DNA of 64,000 nucleotides, from contig NZ_JACHCN010000009.1 in assembly GCF_014205795.1 (NCBI RefSeq), forward strand, positions 62,001-126,000, in the 5' to 3' direction. Source of the DNA: Rhodanobacter sp. MP7CTX1. Lineage in GTDB: Bacteria; Pseudomonadota; Gammaproteobacteria; Xanthomonadales; Rhodanobacteraceae. This document shows, one piece after another, positions 54,074-63,973 of this stretch; position 1 is the stretch's first letter; every line of letters starts with the position of its first letter. Below the pieces are notes generated by a model. It had not been told where the DNA came from. It did no database searches and saw nothing but the letters and a program-made list of their open reading frames with translations. The position numbers were made by a program, and so were the translations under genes.

Positions 54074-54402
54074 TGCGTCGCCTCATCATCGCAGCGGCGT
54101 TGTGCATGCCGCTGGCCACGCTCGCGCAAAGCACACCGGCCGAATACCTCAAGCTGTTCGACAGCAACGGTGACGGCAAGGTGAGCGAGGCTGAGTACGT
54201 GGCCTACATGAGCCAGGGCTTCTACCGCATGGATACCAATCACGACGGTGTACTGGAATCCAGCGAGCTACCCGGCGGCCGCGGCAAGCCGATCACGCTG
54301 AAAGAGTTCCAGGACAATCTTTGCCGCCAGTTCCACCAGCTCGACCGCCATCATCACGGCTACCTCAACGCACAGGAACTGACGGCGCCGCCGCAGGGTT
54401 GA
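54073..54402 (+). CDS. Secreted EF-hand protein
   Basis: The 109-residue product has a signal peptide ([19 protein letters not shown]) and three EF-hand loops: DSNGDGKVSEAE, DTNHDGVLESSE and a degenerate DRHHHGYLNAQE. Periplasmic calcium binding is expected. TGATG overlap with folE implies coupling. Confidence 0.88.
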   Translation: MRRLIIAAALCMPLATLAQSTPAEYLKLFDSNGDGKVSEAEYVAYMSQGFYRMDTNHDGVLESSELPGGRGKPITLKEFQDNLCRQFHQLDRHHHGYLNAQELTAPPQG

Positions 54403-54593
54403 AGCACGCCGTGTGGCACCAGCTTCGTACCGCTCCCTCCCCTGTTTGCAGGGAGGGTTGGGGTGGGGCCGCTCTTCGCCCGCAGATCAAAAGCTCCCCC
54501 CTCCCAAACTCCCCCTGCCAGCAGGGGGAGGAGCAATGCGCGCGGACTCGAACCGCTCTCTCCCCTGCTTGCGGGGAGGAACACACCCAAACG
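54403..54593. repeat. Cluster of CCCTCCCC hairpin repeats
   Basis: Two related units (ACCGCTCCCTCCCCTG near 54428 and ACCGCTCTCTCCCCTG near 54560) with short palindromes such as CCCCCTGCCAGCAGGGGG between them. It fills the gap between convergent operons; REP/BIME-like, no gene. Confidence 0.65.
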
Positions 54594-55799
54594 TCAGGCT
54601 GAAATCGCCAGTCGCTCCGAGCGATACAGCTGGATCGTCATCAGCACGGCCACCACCGCCGCTGCCAGGCTACCGACCAGGCACAGGCCTAGCTGTTCCG
54701 CAGTGACTCCGTCGCCGCGCAATAGCTGCATGATGCCGAGGCTTTGACCCAGTAGCGGCATTGCGTACATCCATGCCTGCGCCTTGATCGGCATGATGGC
54801 CAGCACCAGGCTGGGGATGATCGGCACCAGCATCAGCAGTGAGAGGTAGGTTTGCGCCTCGCGATAACTTTTCGCAAATGCCGCCACCATCGATTGCAAG
54901 GCAGCCAGCAGCAAGACCACCGGCAGCATCAGCAGCAGAACGTGAGCAGCGAAGTGCGGGCCAAGATCCAGTTCCATGCCGACTTTCTCGGCGGGAATGA
55001 AACGCCCCACGACGGCAAATGCCAACAGTGTGATCAGAAGGCTGACGGTGGAGAACGCGCAGATAGCCGCCAGCTTGCCGCTGAGGATTTTCCAACGGGC
55101 CACCGGGTTCGCGAACAACGGCTCCAGCGACTGCCGCTCGCGTTCGCCGGCGGTGAGATCAATCGCCAGATACATGCCGCCCATGAAGATGGTGATCACG
55201 AAGAAGTAGGGCAGCATCGCGAACATCAGTACGGCGCGCGATTGCGGCGTTGCCTGATCACGTCTGGCCACCTGCAGCGGCCACGCGGTGGTAGGCGATA
55301 GTCCACGCGCCACCAGGCGCATCGCGCCTTGCTGGCGGGCATAGCCTTCGACAAGTTGGGACACCCGCTCGACAGCAGTGTTGGCATCGCGCTGCGAAGA
55401 GTCGTAGATCAATTCGACTTGTACCGGTTCGCCCTTGCGCCACGCCTTGCCGTAGTCCGATGCAATGCGCAGCACCACATCGGCGTCCTGTTTGCGCACG
55501 GCCCGTTCCGGATCGGCAATCGGCGCGCCCGGCACCACACCGCCGGCTTTCAGCGCATCGATCAAGTTGGGCGCGTATTCGGCGCCGATCACGGGCACTG
55601 GCAGGGGCTTCTCTGCCTTATCCAGCTCGCGGTTCAGCGTGATGTTGAGCAACATGACGAACAGGATCGGCCCCAGCAGCGGGCCGGTGAGGAACGCGCT
55701 GATCAGGGTGCGGCGATCGCGCAGATTTTCCTTCACTTCCTTCAGGAATACGGTGAGGAACGCGCGACTACGCTGAGCTTTCGTCGTGTCGGTATTCAT
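54594..55799 (-). CDS. NatB-type ABC exporter permease
   Basis: The 401-residue protein is an ABC-2 family permease of the NatB kind: one N-terminal helix, a large extracytoplasmic domain of about 150 residues, then five helices (with GERERQSLEPLFANPVARW between, a family signature). NatAB exports sodium in Bacillus; substrate here is unknown. ATG overlaps the NatA-like stop. Confidence 0.88.
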   Translation of the reverse strand: MNTDTTKAQRSRAFLTVFLKEVKENLRDRRTLISAFLTGPLLGPILFVMLLNITLNRELDKAEKPLPVPVIGAEYAPNLIDALKAGGVVPGAPIADPERAVRKQDADVVLRIASDYGKAWRKGEPVQVELIYDSSQRDANTAVERVSQLVEGYARQQGAMRLVARGLSPTTAWPLQVARRDQATPQSRAVLMFAMLPYFFVITIFMGGMYLAIDLTAGERERQSLEPLFANPVARWKILSGKLAAICAFSTVSLLITLLAFAVVGRFIPAEKVGMELDLGPHFAAHVLLLMLPVVLLLAALQSMVAAFAKSYREAQTYLSLLMLVPIIPSLVLAIMPIKAQAWMYAMPLLGQSLGIMQLLRGDGVTAEQLGLCLVGSLAAAVVAVLMTIQLYRSERLAISA

Positions 55800-56530
55800 G
55801 CGGCCAGCCCCTCGTCGCTGCCAATGATCTTGACGAATGCATCCTCCAGATTGTTCTCGCCGGTCTGTGCCCTGAGCGCGTCCGGCGATTCGTCGGCCAC
55901 TACGCGGCCATGTGCGATCACCACGATGCGGTCACACAGCGCAGCCACCTCCTGCATGATGTGGCTGGAAAACAGCACGCAACGGCCCTCGCCTTTCAGC
56001 CGGGTCATGAACTGACGCAGCGCACGCGTGGCCATCACGTCGAGCCCGTTGGTGGGCTCGTCAAGAATCACATTGCGCGGGTCATGCACCAGCGCCCGGG
56101 CGATTGCGGTCTTCACCCGCTGGCCCTGCGAGAAACCTTCAGTGCGGCGATCGGCGATGTCGTCCATCTCCAGCGCCTTGATCAGTGCGTCGCGACGGCT
56201 GGCCAACAGCGCTTCGGGCAGGCCATGCAGACGCGCGAAGTAGTCGATGTTTTCACGCGCCGTGAGCCGCTTGTACAGGCCTCGCGCATCCGGCAACACG
56301 CCAAGCTGCCGGCGCACGCCGAGCGGATCGACCGCCGCGTCGATACCGTCGACCAGCACCTGGCCACGATCCGGCGTCATCAGGGTGTACAGCATGCGTA
56401 GCGTGGTGGTCTTGCCGGCACCGTTGGGACCGAGCAGGCCGGTGATCTCACCATCGCGGGCGACAAAGCTGACTCCGTCGACGGCTTTCACCTCGCCAAA
56501 CGCCTTGTGCAGATCCCTTACCTCGATCAT
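55796..56530 (-). CDS. NatA-type ABC transporter ATP-binding protein
   Basis: The 244-residue ATPase has Walker [11 protein letters not shown], signature [10 protein letters not shown], Walker [13 protein letters not shown] and the His switch LFSSHIM. ATG 56530 is used with GGAG upstream; it overlaps the hydrolase stop. Partner of the NatB-like permease. Confidence 0.93.
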   Translation of the reverse strand: MIEVRDLHKAFGEVKAVDGVSFVARDGEITGLLGPNGAGKTTTLRMLYTLMTPDRGQVLVDGIDAAVDPLGVRRQLGVLPDARGLYKRLTARENIDYFARLHGLPEALLASRRDALIKALEMDDIADRRTEGFSQGQRVKTAIARALVHDPRNVILDEPTNGLDVMATRALRQFMTRLKGEGRCVLFSSHIMQEVAALCDRIVVIAHGRVVADESPDALRAQTGENNLEDAFVKIIGSDEGLAA

Positions 56531-58107
56531 GGCGTAGCTCCGTTGAAGTCGATGAAGATCGGGGTGGGTTGCAGCTGATCCAGACACTTCGCATCCAGCG
56601 TCTTGGGATCGAGTTTCTCGACAAAATGCTTGACCAGCTGCGGCGTGCAGCCGGTTGCCATCACGCTGTGGCCCTGCCCCTTGAGCACCAGCACGCGTGC
56701 ATTCGACAAGCCCGCGGCCACTTCCTCGGCGTAGCGCGGCGGCGTCACCGGGTCGTATTGCCCGGCCAGCAGCAGTACCGGCGTGCTGGTTTTCAACGGC
56801 TGGTGAAAATCAGCCGGCCGGACACCCTTCGGCCATACCGAACAGACCGACTTGAGCGCGTCGATCATGTGCGTACCCAGGATGGTGTCGGCGTCTTGCG
56901 GGCGCGGCGCGAGCAGGTCCGCGTCCTCGCTGCAAATCACCGAGTACTGCATCCCGCTGCCCATCAGGTCGGCCAGATCGCCGGAGAGGATCTTGGCCTG
57001 ACCCAGCAGCGGACCAACATCGCCGTGGGCCGCCGCATCGATCGATAGCGGTAGCAGCGCAGCGGTGGCCGGCGTGTAGGCAAACATGCGTACTACGCTG
57101 GCCAGCGAATCTTCGTTCAATACCCGCTTGACGGTCCGGTAGCTCTCCGGATCGCGGAAGCTGACCTGATGCGGATTTGCACGCAGCGCATCGCGTAGCT
57201 GATAGAGGGTTTGATCCGGGTCGCCGAAGTGCTGTTTGCATGCCGGTTCGGCGGTGCAGCGAGCAAATTGCGCCCTCAGCGCGTCATCGAGATTGCGCGC
57301 AAAGTCCTCACCCAGCGCCTGCGAGTTTGGCACCACGCTGTCCAGTATCACGCTACGTACCGCATCCGGATAACGCATCAGATACTGCTGCGCCATCCGC
57401 GTACCGTAGGACACGCCGACCAGATCGAACTGCGGCGAACCGAGCGCCTTGCGCACTTCCTCCAGATCCTGCGCCGCAATCGTCGTTGTGTAGTAACGCG
57501 GGTCAGCACGGTTGCGCAGCTGCTTGAGGCAAGCGGCTGCCGCGTTGCGCAGTTTGTCGACGTCGAGAGCGTCCGAATCGTCTGGCGTGGTCGCATCATC
57601 GGCACTCTTGCAAGTGAGTGCATTGGAGCCACCCGTGCCGCGCTGATCGAGCAGCAGTACGTCGCGGTGCGCACGCAGAGGCTCCAGCATCGAGGCAATC
57701 GCGCCCGCCGAATCGGTCGCCGCCTGACCGGGGCCGCCAGCGAGAAACACCAGCATGTCCTTGCTCGCCACCTGCGCGCGGGAACGCAACACCGCCAGTT
57801 TGAGAGCGATCATGCGGCTATGCGGATCGGCGCGGTTTTCCGGCACCGGATACGCCATGCACCATGCCGCCGTGCTGAGCCCGCTATTCGGCTGAGTCAG
57901 CTCGCACGCGGTCAGCGTCACGCTGCCGAGTTGCCAAGTCCGAGGTTTCGCCACCGGCATTGGCTTGCCCGCAACGACCGGGGCGGCTACGGCCGCCTCG
58001 GCCGCCACCGCGACCTGGCCCTTCGGCTGGAACTCGTGCCAGGCCAGAAAGCCCAGACCCACGATTACGGCGCCGATGCGGATGGCGGTACGTCCGTTCA
58101 ATGCCAT
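56527..58107 (-). CDS. Exported alpha/beta hydrolase (TAP-like)
   Basis: The 526-residue protein has an N-terminal hydrophobic anchor or signal, then a tripeptidyl-aminopeptidase-like hydrolase: oxyanion region LAGGPGQAATD, nucleophile GVSYGT, acid in AGQYDPVTPP and histidine in KGQGHSVMA. An exported peptidase or esterase is expected. ATG 58107 has GAGGAG eight bases upstream, better than the GTG at 58116. Confidence 0.87.
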   Translation of the reverse strand: MALNGRTAIRIGAVIVGLGFLAWHEFQPKGQVAVAAEAAVAAPVVAGKPMPVAKPRTWQLGSVTLTACELTQPNSGLSTAAWCMAYPVPENRADPHSRMIALKLAVLRSRAQVASKDMLVFLAGGPGQAATDSAGAIASMLEPLRAHRDVLLLDQRGTGGSNALTCKSADDATTPDDSDALDVDKLRNAAAACLKQLRNRADPRYYTTTIAAQDLEEVRKALGSPQFDLVGVSYGTRMAQQYLMRYPDAVRSVILDSVVPNSQALGEDFARNLDDALRAQFARCTAEPACKQHFGDPDQTLYQLRDALRANPHQVSFRDPESYRTVKRVLNEDSLASVVRMFAYTPATAALLPLSIDAAAHGDVGPLLGQAKILSGDLADLMGSGMQYSVICSEDADLLAPRPQDADTILGTHMIDALKSVCSVWPKGVRPADFHQPLKTSTPVLLLAGQYDPVTPPRYAEEVAAGLSNARVLVLKGQGHSVMATGCTPQLVKHFVEKLDPKTLDAKCLDQLQPTPIFIDFNGATP

Positions 58108-58112
58108 GCCTA

Positions 58113-58310
58113 TCACTCCTCACCCGGTACAAAAATCGATTCGATCGGACGGCCAAACAGCTGCGCGATCTTGAATGCCAGCGGCAGGCTGGGATCGTAC
58201 TTGCCGGTCTCGATCGCGTTGACGGTCTGCCGCGACACTTCCAGCCGTTCGGCCAGATCGGCCTGCGACCAGTTCTGTTCACCGCGCAGTTCGCGCACAT
58301 GGTTATTCAT
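58113..58310 (-). CDS. Small XRE-family transcriptional regulator
   Basis: The 65-residue protein is a bare HTH domain: VRELRGEQNWSQADLAERLE and SRQTVNAIETGKYDPSLPLA. GGAGGG precedes ATG 58310. It probably binds the twin operators upstream of the operon, giving autoregulation. Very small XRE proteins of this type often pair with a membrane protein, as here. Confidence 0.93.
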   Translation of the reverse strand: MNNHVRELRGEQNWSQADLAERLEVSRQTVNAIETGKYDPSLPLAFKIAQLFGRPIESIFVPGEE

Positions 58311-58358
58311 GGATGCCCTCCAACATCGGGCCTCCATCCGGCCAGCACCGAAGAGACA

Positions 58359-58976
58359 TCACGGCGCCTCCCGTTCATCAAGGCTGCGCCGGCGCCAATA
58401 CGCAGCGGCGAGTATCAACCCCCAAGCGGCGAGCGCCGCACTCATGCAACACAGCGCGCCGAATTGGTAGACGCTCAACTGCTGGCGTGCGAACCCGACG
58501 ATCATTGCGAGCAGCAGCGCCACCAGCAACAGCCGCCAATGCCACGCAATACCGTTATGGCACATCACTTCGCCGTTGCCGCCGTAACGACGGCTGGCCC
58601 AGCTACGCCCTGCCGCGTACACCACTACCAGGGTCGGCCATACCCAGATCAAGATCGAACCATCCAGTTTGATTATGTTGGCTGCGGCGAGGAATCCGCC
58701 GACAAGACTGAGCGTACTCACCACCGTGGCCGCTATCGCCAGACCGATCAGATGGATGCGCTGCTCCAGTTCGTCGCCACCCCGTGCCAACCGCAGCATT
58801 GCGCGCACCACGAACACCACCGGCACCACCGGTAGCAGCGCAAGGGCGATCTTCAGCCACCCGTCGTGCACCCTCGGCAGCAATGGCCACAGCAGAAACA
58901 TGACCGCCACATAGGCCGCCATCGCTGGCCAGAATTCGCGTTGATAGCGCTGATGCAGTGGTCTGGGCTTGCGCAC
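58359..58976 (-). CDS. Hypothetical membrane protein, first gene of the XRE operon
   Basis: The 205-residue product has six or so hydrophobic segments and a charged linker LARGGDELEQRIHLIGLAIA that recurs in membrane proteins encoded beside small XRE regulators. GTG 58976 has GGAG seven bases upstream; the longer frame to 59039 is rejected because it would start within the promoter. Function unknown. Confidence 0.8.
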   Translation of the reverse strand: MRKPRPLHQRYQREFWPAMAAYVAVMFLLWPLLPRVHDGWLKIALALLPVVPVVFVVRAMLRLARGGDELEQRIHLIGLAIAATVVSTLSLVGGFLAAANIIKLDGSILIWVWPTLVVVYAAGRSWASRRYGGNGEVMCHNGIAWHWRLLLVALLLAMIVGFARQQLSVYQFGALCCMSAALAAWGLILAAAYWRRRSLDEREAP

Positions 58977-58997
58977 GGGATGCTCCTGCTGGCGACA

Positions 58998-59061
58998 TGT
59001 CAAGCGACCTTGACACACCCAGAGTAGGAAGAAACTCAACCCATGTCAAGCACACTTGACA
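58998..59061 (-). promoter_or_regulatory. Promoter with two identical TGTCAAG-N4-CTTGACA operators
   Basis: TGTCAAG and CTTGACA separated by four bases occur at 58998-59015 and again at 59044-59061. On the minus strand the upstream operator supplies a consensus TTGACA -35; 17 bases later TACTCT (59026-59021) fits the -10. The second operator falls across the expected transcription start. Repression by the XRE protein is inferred. Confidence 0.75.
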
Positions 59062-59332
59062 TTTCAGCAGGCGTGAGCCAGACGCTTTGCCTTTTTGTGA
59101 AAAAGTTGTAATGGTTTTGTTAAATGAGTGACGCAGGTCGCATTAATCGATGACGTAATTTGTCAAAGATGACCTACAGCGTGAGCGTACATGGGGCCTT
59201 TACGCTGGAACCTTTCCCCCTCGAAACCGGCTTGTGGACCCGCGTAACCGCTACGCAGGCGGCTTGGCATGCCGTTTGCGTATGGCTTCCATGCGAAACC
59301 TCAAACCATTCCCACATCTCCGGAGAATCACC

Positions 59333-59848
59333 ATGAACTTCAAGAAAACCCTGCTAGCCACCGCCTTCGTCGCCTTCGGCGGTTTTGCCATAAATGCCTC
59401 TGCCGCCACGGCAGCCGGCACCTTCTCGGTGTCGCTGACCATCACCAAGACCTGCGTCGTGAATACCACCTCAGCCTCCAACATCACGCTTGGCAGCACC
59501 ACGTCTGGCGGCACCTCGACCAGCTCCAGCGGCGCCTTCACCGTGAACTGCTCGAACAAGACCCCGTTCACCGTAGGCCTGTCTCCGAGCAACGTCTCCA
59601 GCACCACGGGCGCAGGCACGATGAAAGGGACCGGCACCAACAACGACACCGTGACGTATCAGCTCTATTCGAATTCCGCCCTCAGCACCGTCTGGGGCAA
59701 TATCGCCGCTAACCTGGTGTCGGGCACGGGCGGTGGCATGAGCTCGGGCAAGGCCGTGTCGGAAACTGTGTACGCCAACGCCACGGGCAGTACGGATGTC
59801 GCGCCGGACCTTTACGCGGATAATGTCGCCATCAACGTGACCTACTGA
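59333..59848 (+). CDS. SCPU-domain fimbrial subunit
   Basis: The 171-residue protein has a signal peptide and a spore-coat-U-type domain: FSVSLTITKTCVVNTT, FTVNCSNKTPFTVGLS, GAGTMKGTGTNNDTVTYQLY and a C-terminal donor-like strand DNVAINVTY. It is the likely major subunit of a chaperone-usher fibre. GGAGA precedes ATG 59333. Confidence 0.92.
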   Translation: MNFKKTLLATAFVAFGGFAINASAATAAGTFSVSLTITKTCVVNTTSASNITLGSTTSGGTSTSSSGAFTVNCSNKTPFTVGLSPSNVSSTTGAGTMKGTGTNNDTVTYQLYSNSALSTVWGNIAANLVSGTGGGMSSGKAVSETVYANATGSTDVAPDLYADNVAINVTY

Positions 59849-59860
59849 TAGGGGAAGGCG

Positions 59861-60607
59861 ATGACACATTTGCGGCATGCATGGCGTGTCGGCCTGCTGG
59901 CCTGCTTGACGGCAGCCAGCGGATGGGTCAACGCCAGCGGGTTGCAAGTGGCACCCGTCGGCCTGAGTCTCAAAGCCTCGCAGAATGCCGATGGCCTGTG
60001 GCTCAGCAACACCGGGGATGAAGTGATCCACGCGCAGGTGCGTGTGTATCACTGGACACAAAGCGGATCCGGCGACCAGCTCGCTCCGTCCAGTGGCCTG
60101 GTTATCAGCCCGCCCATGCTGCAAATAGCAAAGGGTGATCAGCAGATGATCCGGGTCATCCGGGTGGGGCCGCCACCGAACGGTGCTGGCGCTGTGGAAG
60201 ATGCCTATCGATTGTCAGTCGACGAACTACCAGTCGATCCCAAGGGGAAGCCCGGGCTGCGTTTTGTTCTGCATTACTCCGTACCGATCTTCGTCGAGCC
60301 GGTTGGTGCAACAAGCCCATCGCCTCAACTGCAATGGAAGTTGCAGCGGGATGGCCAGCATGCGGTACTGCAAGTAAGCAACAATGGCAACGGCCATGCC
60401 CAGTTGGCCACCCTTAGTTATATTGATTCCGCCGGCCACCGAACCGAAGTCGAAGCGGGATTGCTGGGCTATGTCTTGCCGGGGTCGACGATGCAATGGG
60501 TGTTGAAGCCAGCTGCAACCGTGTTCAACACCGCCGGCACCCTGGAGGTCATGATCAATGGTCAGAAGACAACGCAAAACCTGTCGCTGGCCGGCCGATC
60601 TCCTTAA
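59861..60607 (+). CDS. Periplasmic fimbrial chaperone
   Basis: The 248-residue protein has a signal peptide and two Ig-like domains; LWLSNTGDEVIHAQVRVYHW, LVISPPMLQIAKGDQQMIRV and YRLSVDELP match the family. AGGGGAAGG site. It delivers subunits to the usher. Confidence 0.92.
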   Translation: MTHLRHAWRVGLLACLTAASGWVNASGLQVAPVGLSLKASQNADGLWLSNTGDEVIHAQVRVYHWTQSGSGDQLAPSSGLVISPPMLQIAKGDQQMIRVIRVGPPPNGAGAVEDAYRLSVDELPVDPKGKPGLRFVLHYSVPIFVEPVGATSPSPQLQWKLQRDGQHAVLQVSNNGNGHAQLATLSYIDSAGHRTEVEAGLLGYVLPGSTMQWVLKPAATVFNTAGTLEVMINGQKTTQNLSLAGRSP

Positions 60608-62978
60608 GGCATTCTTGTTGCAGAGCCTGCTCGTATCTGTTGGCCATGCAGGGGATGCATCGGCAGCAGCGGGCGCCCCCCCTGCAGCGGCCCCAGTCAA
60701 TTCAGCACTCATCACGGAAAGCACTGACAGTACGGTCAACCTTGGCGGTATCGATCTGTATCTCGACGTCACGCTTAATGGCACTCACGCTGGCCTCGTC
60801 CATTTCGGCTACAAGGATGGCGAACTATGGGCAAGCCGGGCAAGCCTGCACACGCTCGGCTTCACGCTGCCGACCGACACGCCCGATCCGGTACGCCTTC
60901 AGGGCTTGCAGGGCTTGCAGGTGAAGTACGACGCCAGTGGCCAGACGCTGACCCTCATCGCGCCGCTGCGACTATTGAAGCTGGGAACCACGGTGCTCGA
61001 CACCTCGAACAACACCCGTCCGGTTGCTACGGCTTCGCCCGGGATCCTGCTCAACTACGACCTGTACGGCACGTACGGCTTGCATGGCGCCAGCAACCTG
61101 AGCGCATTCACCGAGCTGCGTGCGTTCAATGCCGCTGGCGTGTTCAGTACCACCTCGCTCGCGCAAGCCACCAACGATGGGAACGGCAACTGGCATAACC
61201 AGTCGGTACGCCTGGATACCAGCTGGAGCACGTCGTTTCCCGATGATCTGCTGACCTTGCGGCTTGGCGACACGTTGACCGATGCGTTGTCATGGTCGCG
61301 CTCCACCCGGATTGCGGGCGTGCAGTTCGGCACCAATTTCGCCCTGCAGCCCTATCTGGTCACAGCCCCGCTGCCGTCGTTCATCGGTTCGGCCACGCTG
61401 CCCTCCGACGTGCAGCTGTACGTCAACGGATTGCGCCAATACAGTGGCCAGATTCCCGCTGGCCCGTTCCAGCTGAACACTCTTCCCAACATCAACGGCG
61501 CCGGCAATGCTCAGGTAGTACTGACGAACGCTCTTGGCCAGACCACAACGCTGAATTTTCCGTTGTATGGAGAACACCAGCTGCTACGAGAAGGTTTTTC
61601 TGACTGGTCGACGGAAATCGGCGTCGTGCGCGAAAACTACGGCCTGGATTCGTTTGACTACGGCCATGACGCAGCCGCCAGCGGCACCTGGCGCTACGGC
61701 TTCACGAACAACTTCACCGCCGAGGCACACGCCGAGCTCACCGATGGATTGAGCGATGCGGGTGTGGGCGGCAACTGGCTGCTCGGCGGGATTGGCGGCG
61801 TTCTGTCTGCCTCGGTGGCCCACAGCGAAAATGCAGGCCAAGGTGGCGAGCAATACAGTCTCGGCTACAACTGGAGCAACAACCGCTTCAACCTCGGCAT
61901 CAACGGTACCCGCACTTACGGCAGCTATCGTGACGTGGCGACACTTTACGGCTCGCCGACACCGGACATCACGGCCCAGGCATACGTCAGCTACAACTTT
62001 GACCGTCTGGGCAACCTGGGCGTGAGCTATCTGGATCTCGATTATCCGCAACAGCCGGCGACGCGTTACGCCAGCGCCTACTGGTTCAAAACGGTCGGAC
62101 GCGCGCTGTCGCTGAACCTCAGTCTCAATCAGGACCTGAACAACAGCAGCAACCGCACCATCTTCCTGATTGCCACGTTGTCGCTGGATCACAACATCAC
62201 GCTAAGCGGCGGCGCGCAGCGTGAAGGCGACCGCACCGGCCTGGTGATGAACGCCTCCCAGGCACTGCCAAGCCAGGGCGGCTTCGGCTGGCGCGCCTCG
62301 CTAAGCCAGGGCGACGGCCAGAACGGTGGTCAGGGCGAACTGGACTATCTCGGTCGCTATGGACAACTGCAGGCTGGCGTCTACGACGTCGGCGACACAC
62401 GCTACGGTTATGCCAGTGCCATGGGCTCGTTGGTGCTGATGAGCGGCGACGTGTTCGCCGCACGGCAGATCTACGATGGGTTTGCCGTGGTCTCTACCGA
62501 TGGCATCGCAGGTGTGCCGGTAAATCTGCAGAACAATCCCGTCGGCACCACCGACAGCCATGGCCTGCTGCTGGTTACGCCCCTCAACTCCTACCAGAAC
62601 AACAAAGTCGCCATCGATGCAATGAACCTGCCGGCCGATGTGAGCATCAATCGCGTCGATGCAGACGTTGCAACCACCGACCGTGCCGGCACGCTGGTGA
62701 AGTTTGGCATCACACCTGTCCGCTCGGCCTCCATCATCCTGGTCGACGCCGCTGGCAAGCCATTGCCCATCGGCAGCCTCGTGCAGTTGCATGGCCACAC
62801 CGGCGAGCCCGCACTTGTCGGCTTCGATGGCGCGGTCTATCTGGACACGCTTGAGCCGCGCAATGTGCTTGACGTAGACACTCCCTCCGGCGCCTGTCAT
62901 GCCAGCTTTGCCTATGCCAGGCATGGCGACGGCATTCCGCAGATCGGGCCGTTGACCTGCCAGAAGGTATCACCATGA
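60558..62978 (+). CDS. Fimbrial outer-membrane usher
   Basis: The 806-residue usher forms the secretion pore: N-terminal domain LDVTLNGTHAGLVHFGYKDGELW, barrel with FYNLPTL-like strands (RLGDTLTDALSW, YLDLDYPQQPATRY), plug region LPSDVQLYVNGLRQYSGQI and a C-terminal domain. Starts inside the chaperone gene, overlapping by 50 bases; overlaps the next gene by four. Confidence 0.93.
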   Translation: MVRRQRKTCRWPADLLKAFLLQSLLVSVGHAGDASAAAGAPPAAAPVNSALITESTDSTVNLGGIDLYLDVTLNGTHAGLVHFGYKDGELWASRASLHTLGFTLPTDTPDPVRLQGLQGLQVKYDASGQTLTLIAPLRLLKLGTTVLDTSNNTRPVATASPGILLNYDLYGTYGLHGASNLSAFTELRAFNAAGVFSTTSLAQATNDGNGNWHNQSVRLDTSWSTSFPDDLLTLRLGDTLTDALSWSRSTRIAGVQFGTNFALQPYLVTAPLPSFIGSATLPSDVQLYVNGLRQYSGQIPAGPFQLNTLPNINGAGNAQVVLTNALGQTTTLNFPLYGEHQLLREGFSDWSTEIGVVRENYGLDSFDYGHDAAASGTWRYGFTNNFTAEAHAELTDGLSDAGVGGNWLLGGIGGVLSASVAHSENAGQGGEQYSLGYNWSNNRFNLGINGTRTYGSYRDVATLYGSPTPDITAQAYVSYNFDRLGNLGVSYLDLDYPQQPATRYASAYWFKTVGRALSLNLSLNQDLNNSSNRTIFLIATLSLDHNITLSGGAQREGDRTGLVMNASQALPSQGGFGWRASLSQGDGQNGGQGELDYLGRYGQLQAGVYDVGDTRYGYASAMGSLVLMSGDVFAARQIYDGFAVVSTDGIAGVPVNLQNNPVGTTDSHGLLLVTPLNSYQNNKVAIDAMNLPADVSINRVDADVATTDRAGTLVKFGITPVRSASIILVDAAGKPLPIGSLVQLHGHTGEPALVGFDGAVYLDTLEPRNVLDVDTPSGACHASFAYARHGDGIPQIGPLTCQKVSP

Positions 62979-63973
62979 CTACTCGCATGCTGCATTACGT
63001 TGTCGCACTGCTGCTGATCGGCTGCGGACTGTTCTGGGTTGCGCCGGCACAAGCCACTATCACCTGCAGCACGGCGGCGATGACGGCCGTCAGTTTCAGC
63101 ACGGTGAACCCGCTATCGACTCAGGGGACGACCAGTGCGAACCTGACCTATACATGCCAAAACAGTACTGGCGGCGGCACGCACTCTGCCACGCTCTGCT
63201 TCAGCATCGGCGAGCCGGGTGGCAACCAGACCAATCCGCGTCTGATGAAAAGCGGCAGCAATACACTGCAATTCCAGCTTTACCAGAATCCGGGCTTCAC
63301 CACCGTCTGGGGCAGCCAGTACTTCGGCAGCAATACTCCACTGATAGTCAGCGTCACATTGGGCGGTGGCGCAAGCACGAACGGTACGGCGACACTGAAC
63401 GCCCAGGTACTCGGCGGACAGACCACCGCCATTCCCGGCACCTATAGCGACAACTATGCAAACGGCGACACCGCCCTGACTATCAACGATCAGGCCGGCA
63501 ATACGGCACCAGGTAGCTGCAGCGGCACCCAGAGCAACACCGTTTTCTTCCCCTTCAATGTCACTGCCACCGTCCAGAAGAACTGCACGGTCGCTGCAAA
63601 CGACCTCAGTCTGGGCAGCGTGGCCGCGGGTACCACTCCGTCCTCTGGCAGCAGCACCCTCAGCGTGAGCTGCTCATACACCACGCCATACAACGTCGGC
63701 CTGGCCCCCTTGAACGTCGCCAACACGAACGGAGCGGGGACAATGAAGGGGACAGGCACCAATACCAATACCGTGACGTATCAGCTTTATTCGAATTCTG
63801 GGCTCAGCACGGTATGGGGCAACTCAGTCACGGCTACCAGCACGGGCAACGGTGTGGCGGGCACCGGTTCTGGCGTGGCGCAAACTCTAAACGTCTATGC
63901 CAAGGTCACCAGCACCACCGATGTCCAGCCGGACAACTACTCCGATACCGTCCAGGTCAACGTTAACTATTGA
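62975..63973 (+). CDS. Two-domain SCPU protein (likely fibre tip)
   Basis: The 332-residue product has a signal peptide and two SCPU domains; the second closely resembles the 171-residue subunit (GAGTMKGTGTNTNTVTYQLY). A two-domain tip adhesin is the usual role. ATGA overlap with the usher. Confidence 0.9.
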   Translation: MTTRMLHYVVALLLIGCGLFWVAPAQATITCSTAAMTAVSFSTVNPLSTQGTTSANLTYTCQNSTGGGTHSATLCFSIGEPGGNQTNPRLMKSGSNTLQFQLYQNPGFTTVWGSQYFGSNTPLIVSVTLGGGASTNGTATLNAQVLGGQTTAIPGTYSDNYANGDTALTINDQAGNTAPGSCSGTQSNTVFFPFNVTATVQKNCTVAANDLSLGSVAAGTTPSSGSSTLSVSCSYTTPYNVGLAPLNVANTNGAGTMKGTGTNTNTVTYQLYSNSGLSTVWGNSVTATSTGNGVAGTGSGVAQTLNVYAKVTSTTDVQPDNYSDTVQVNVNY

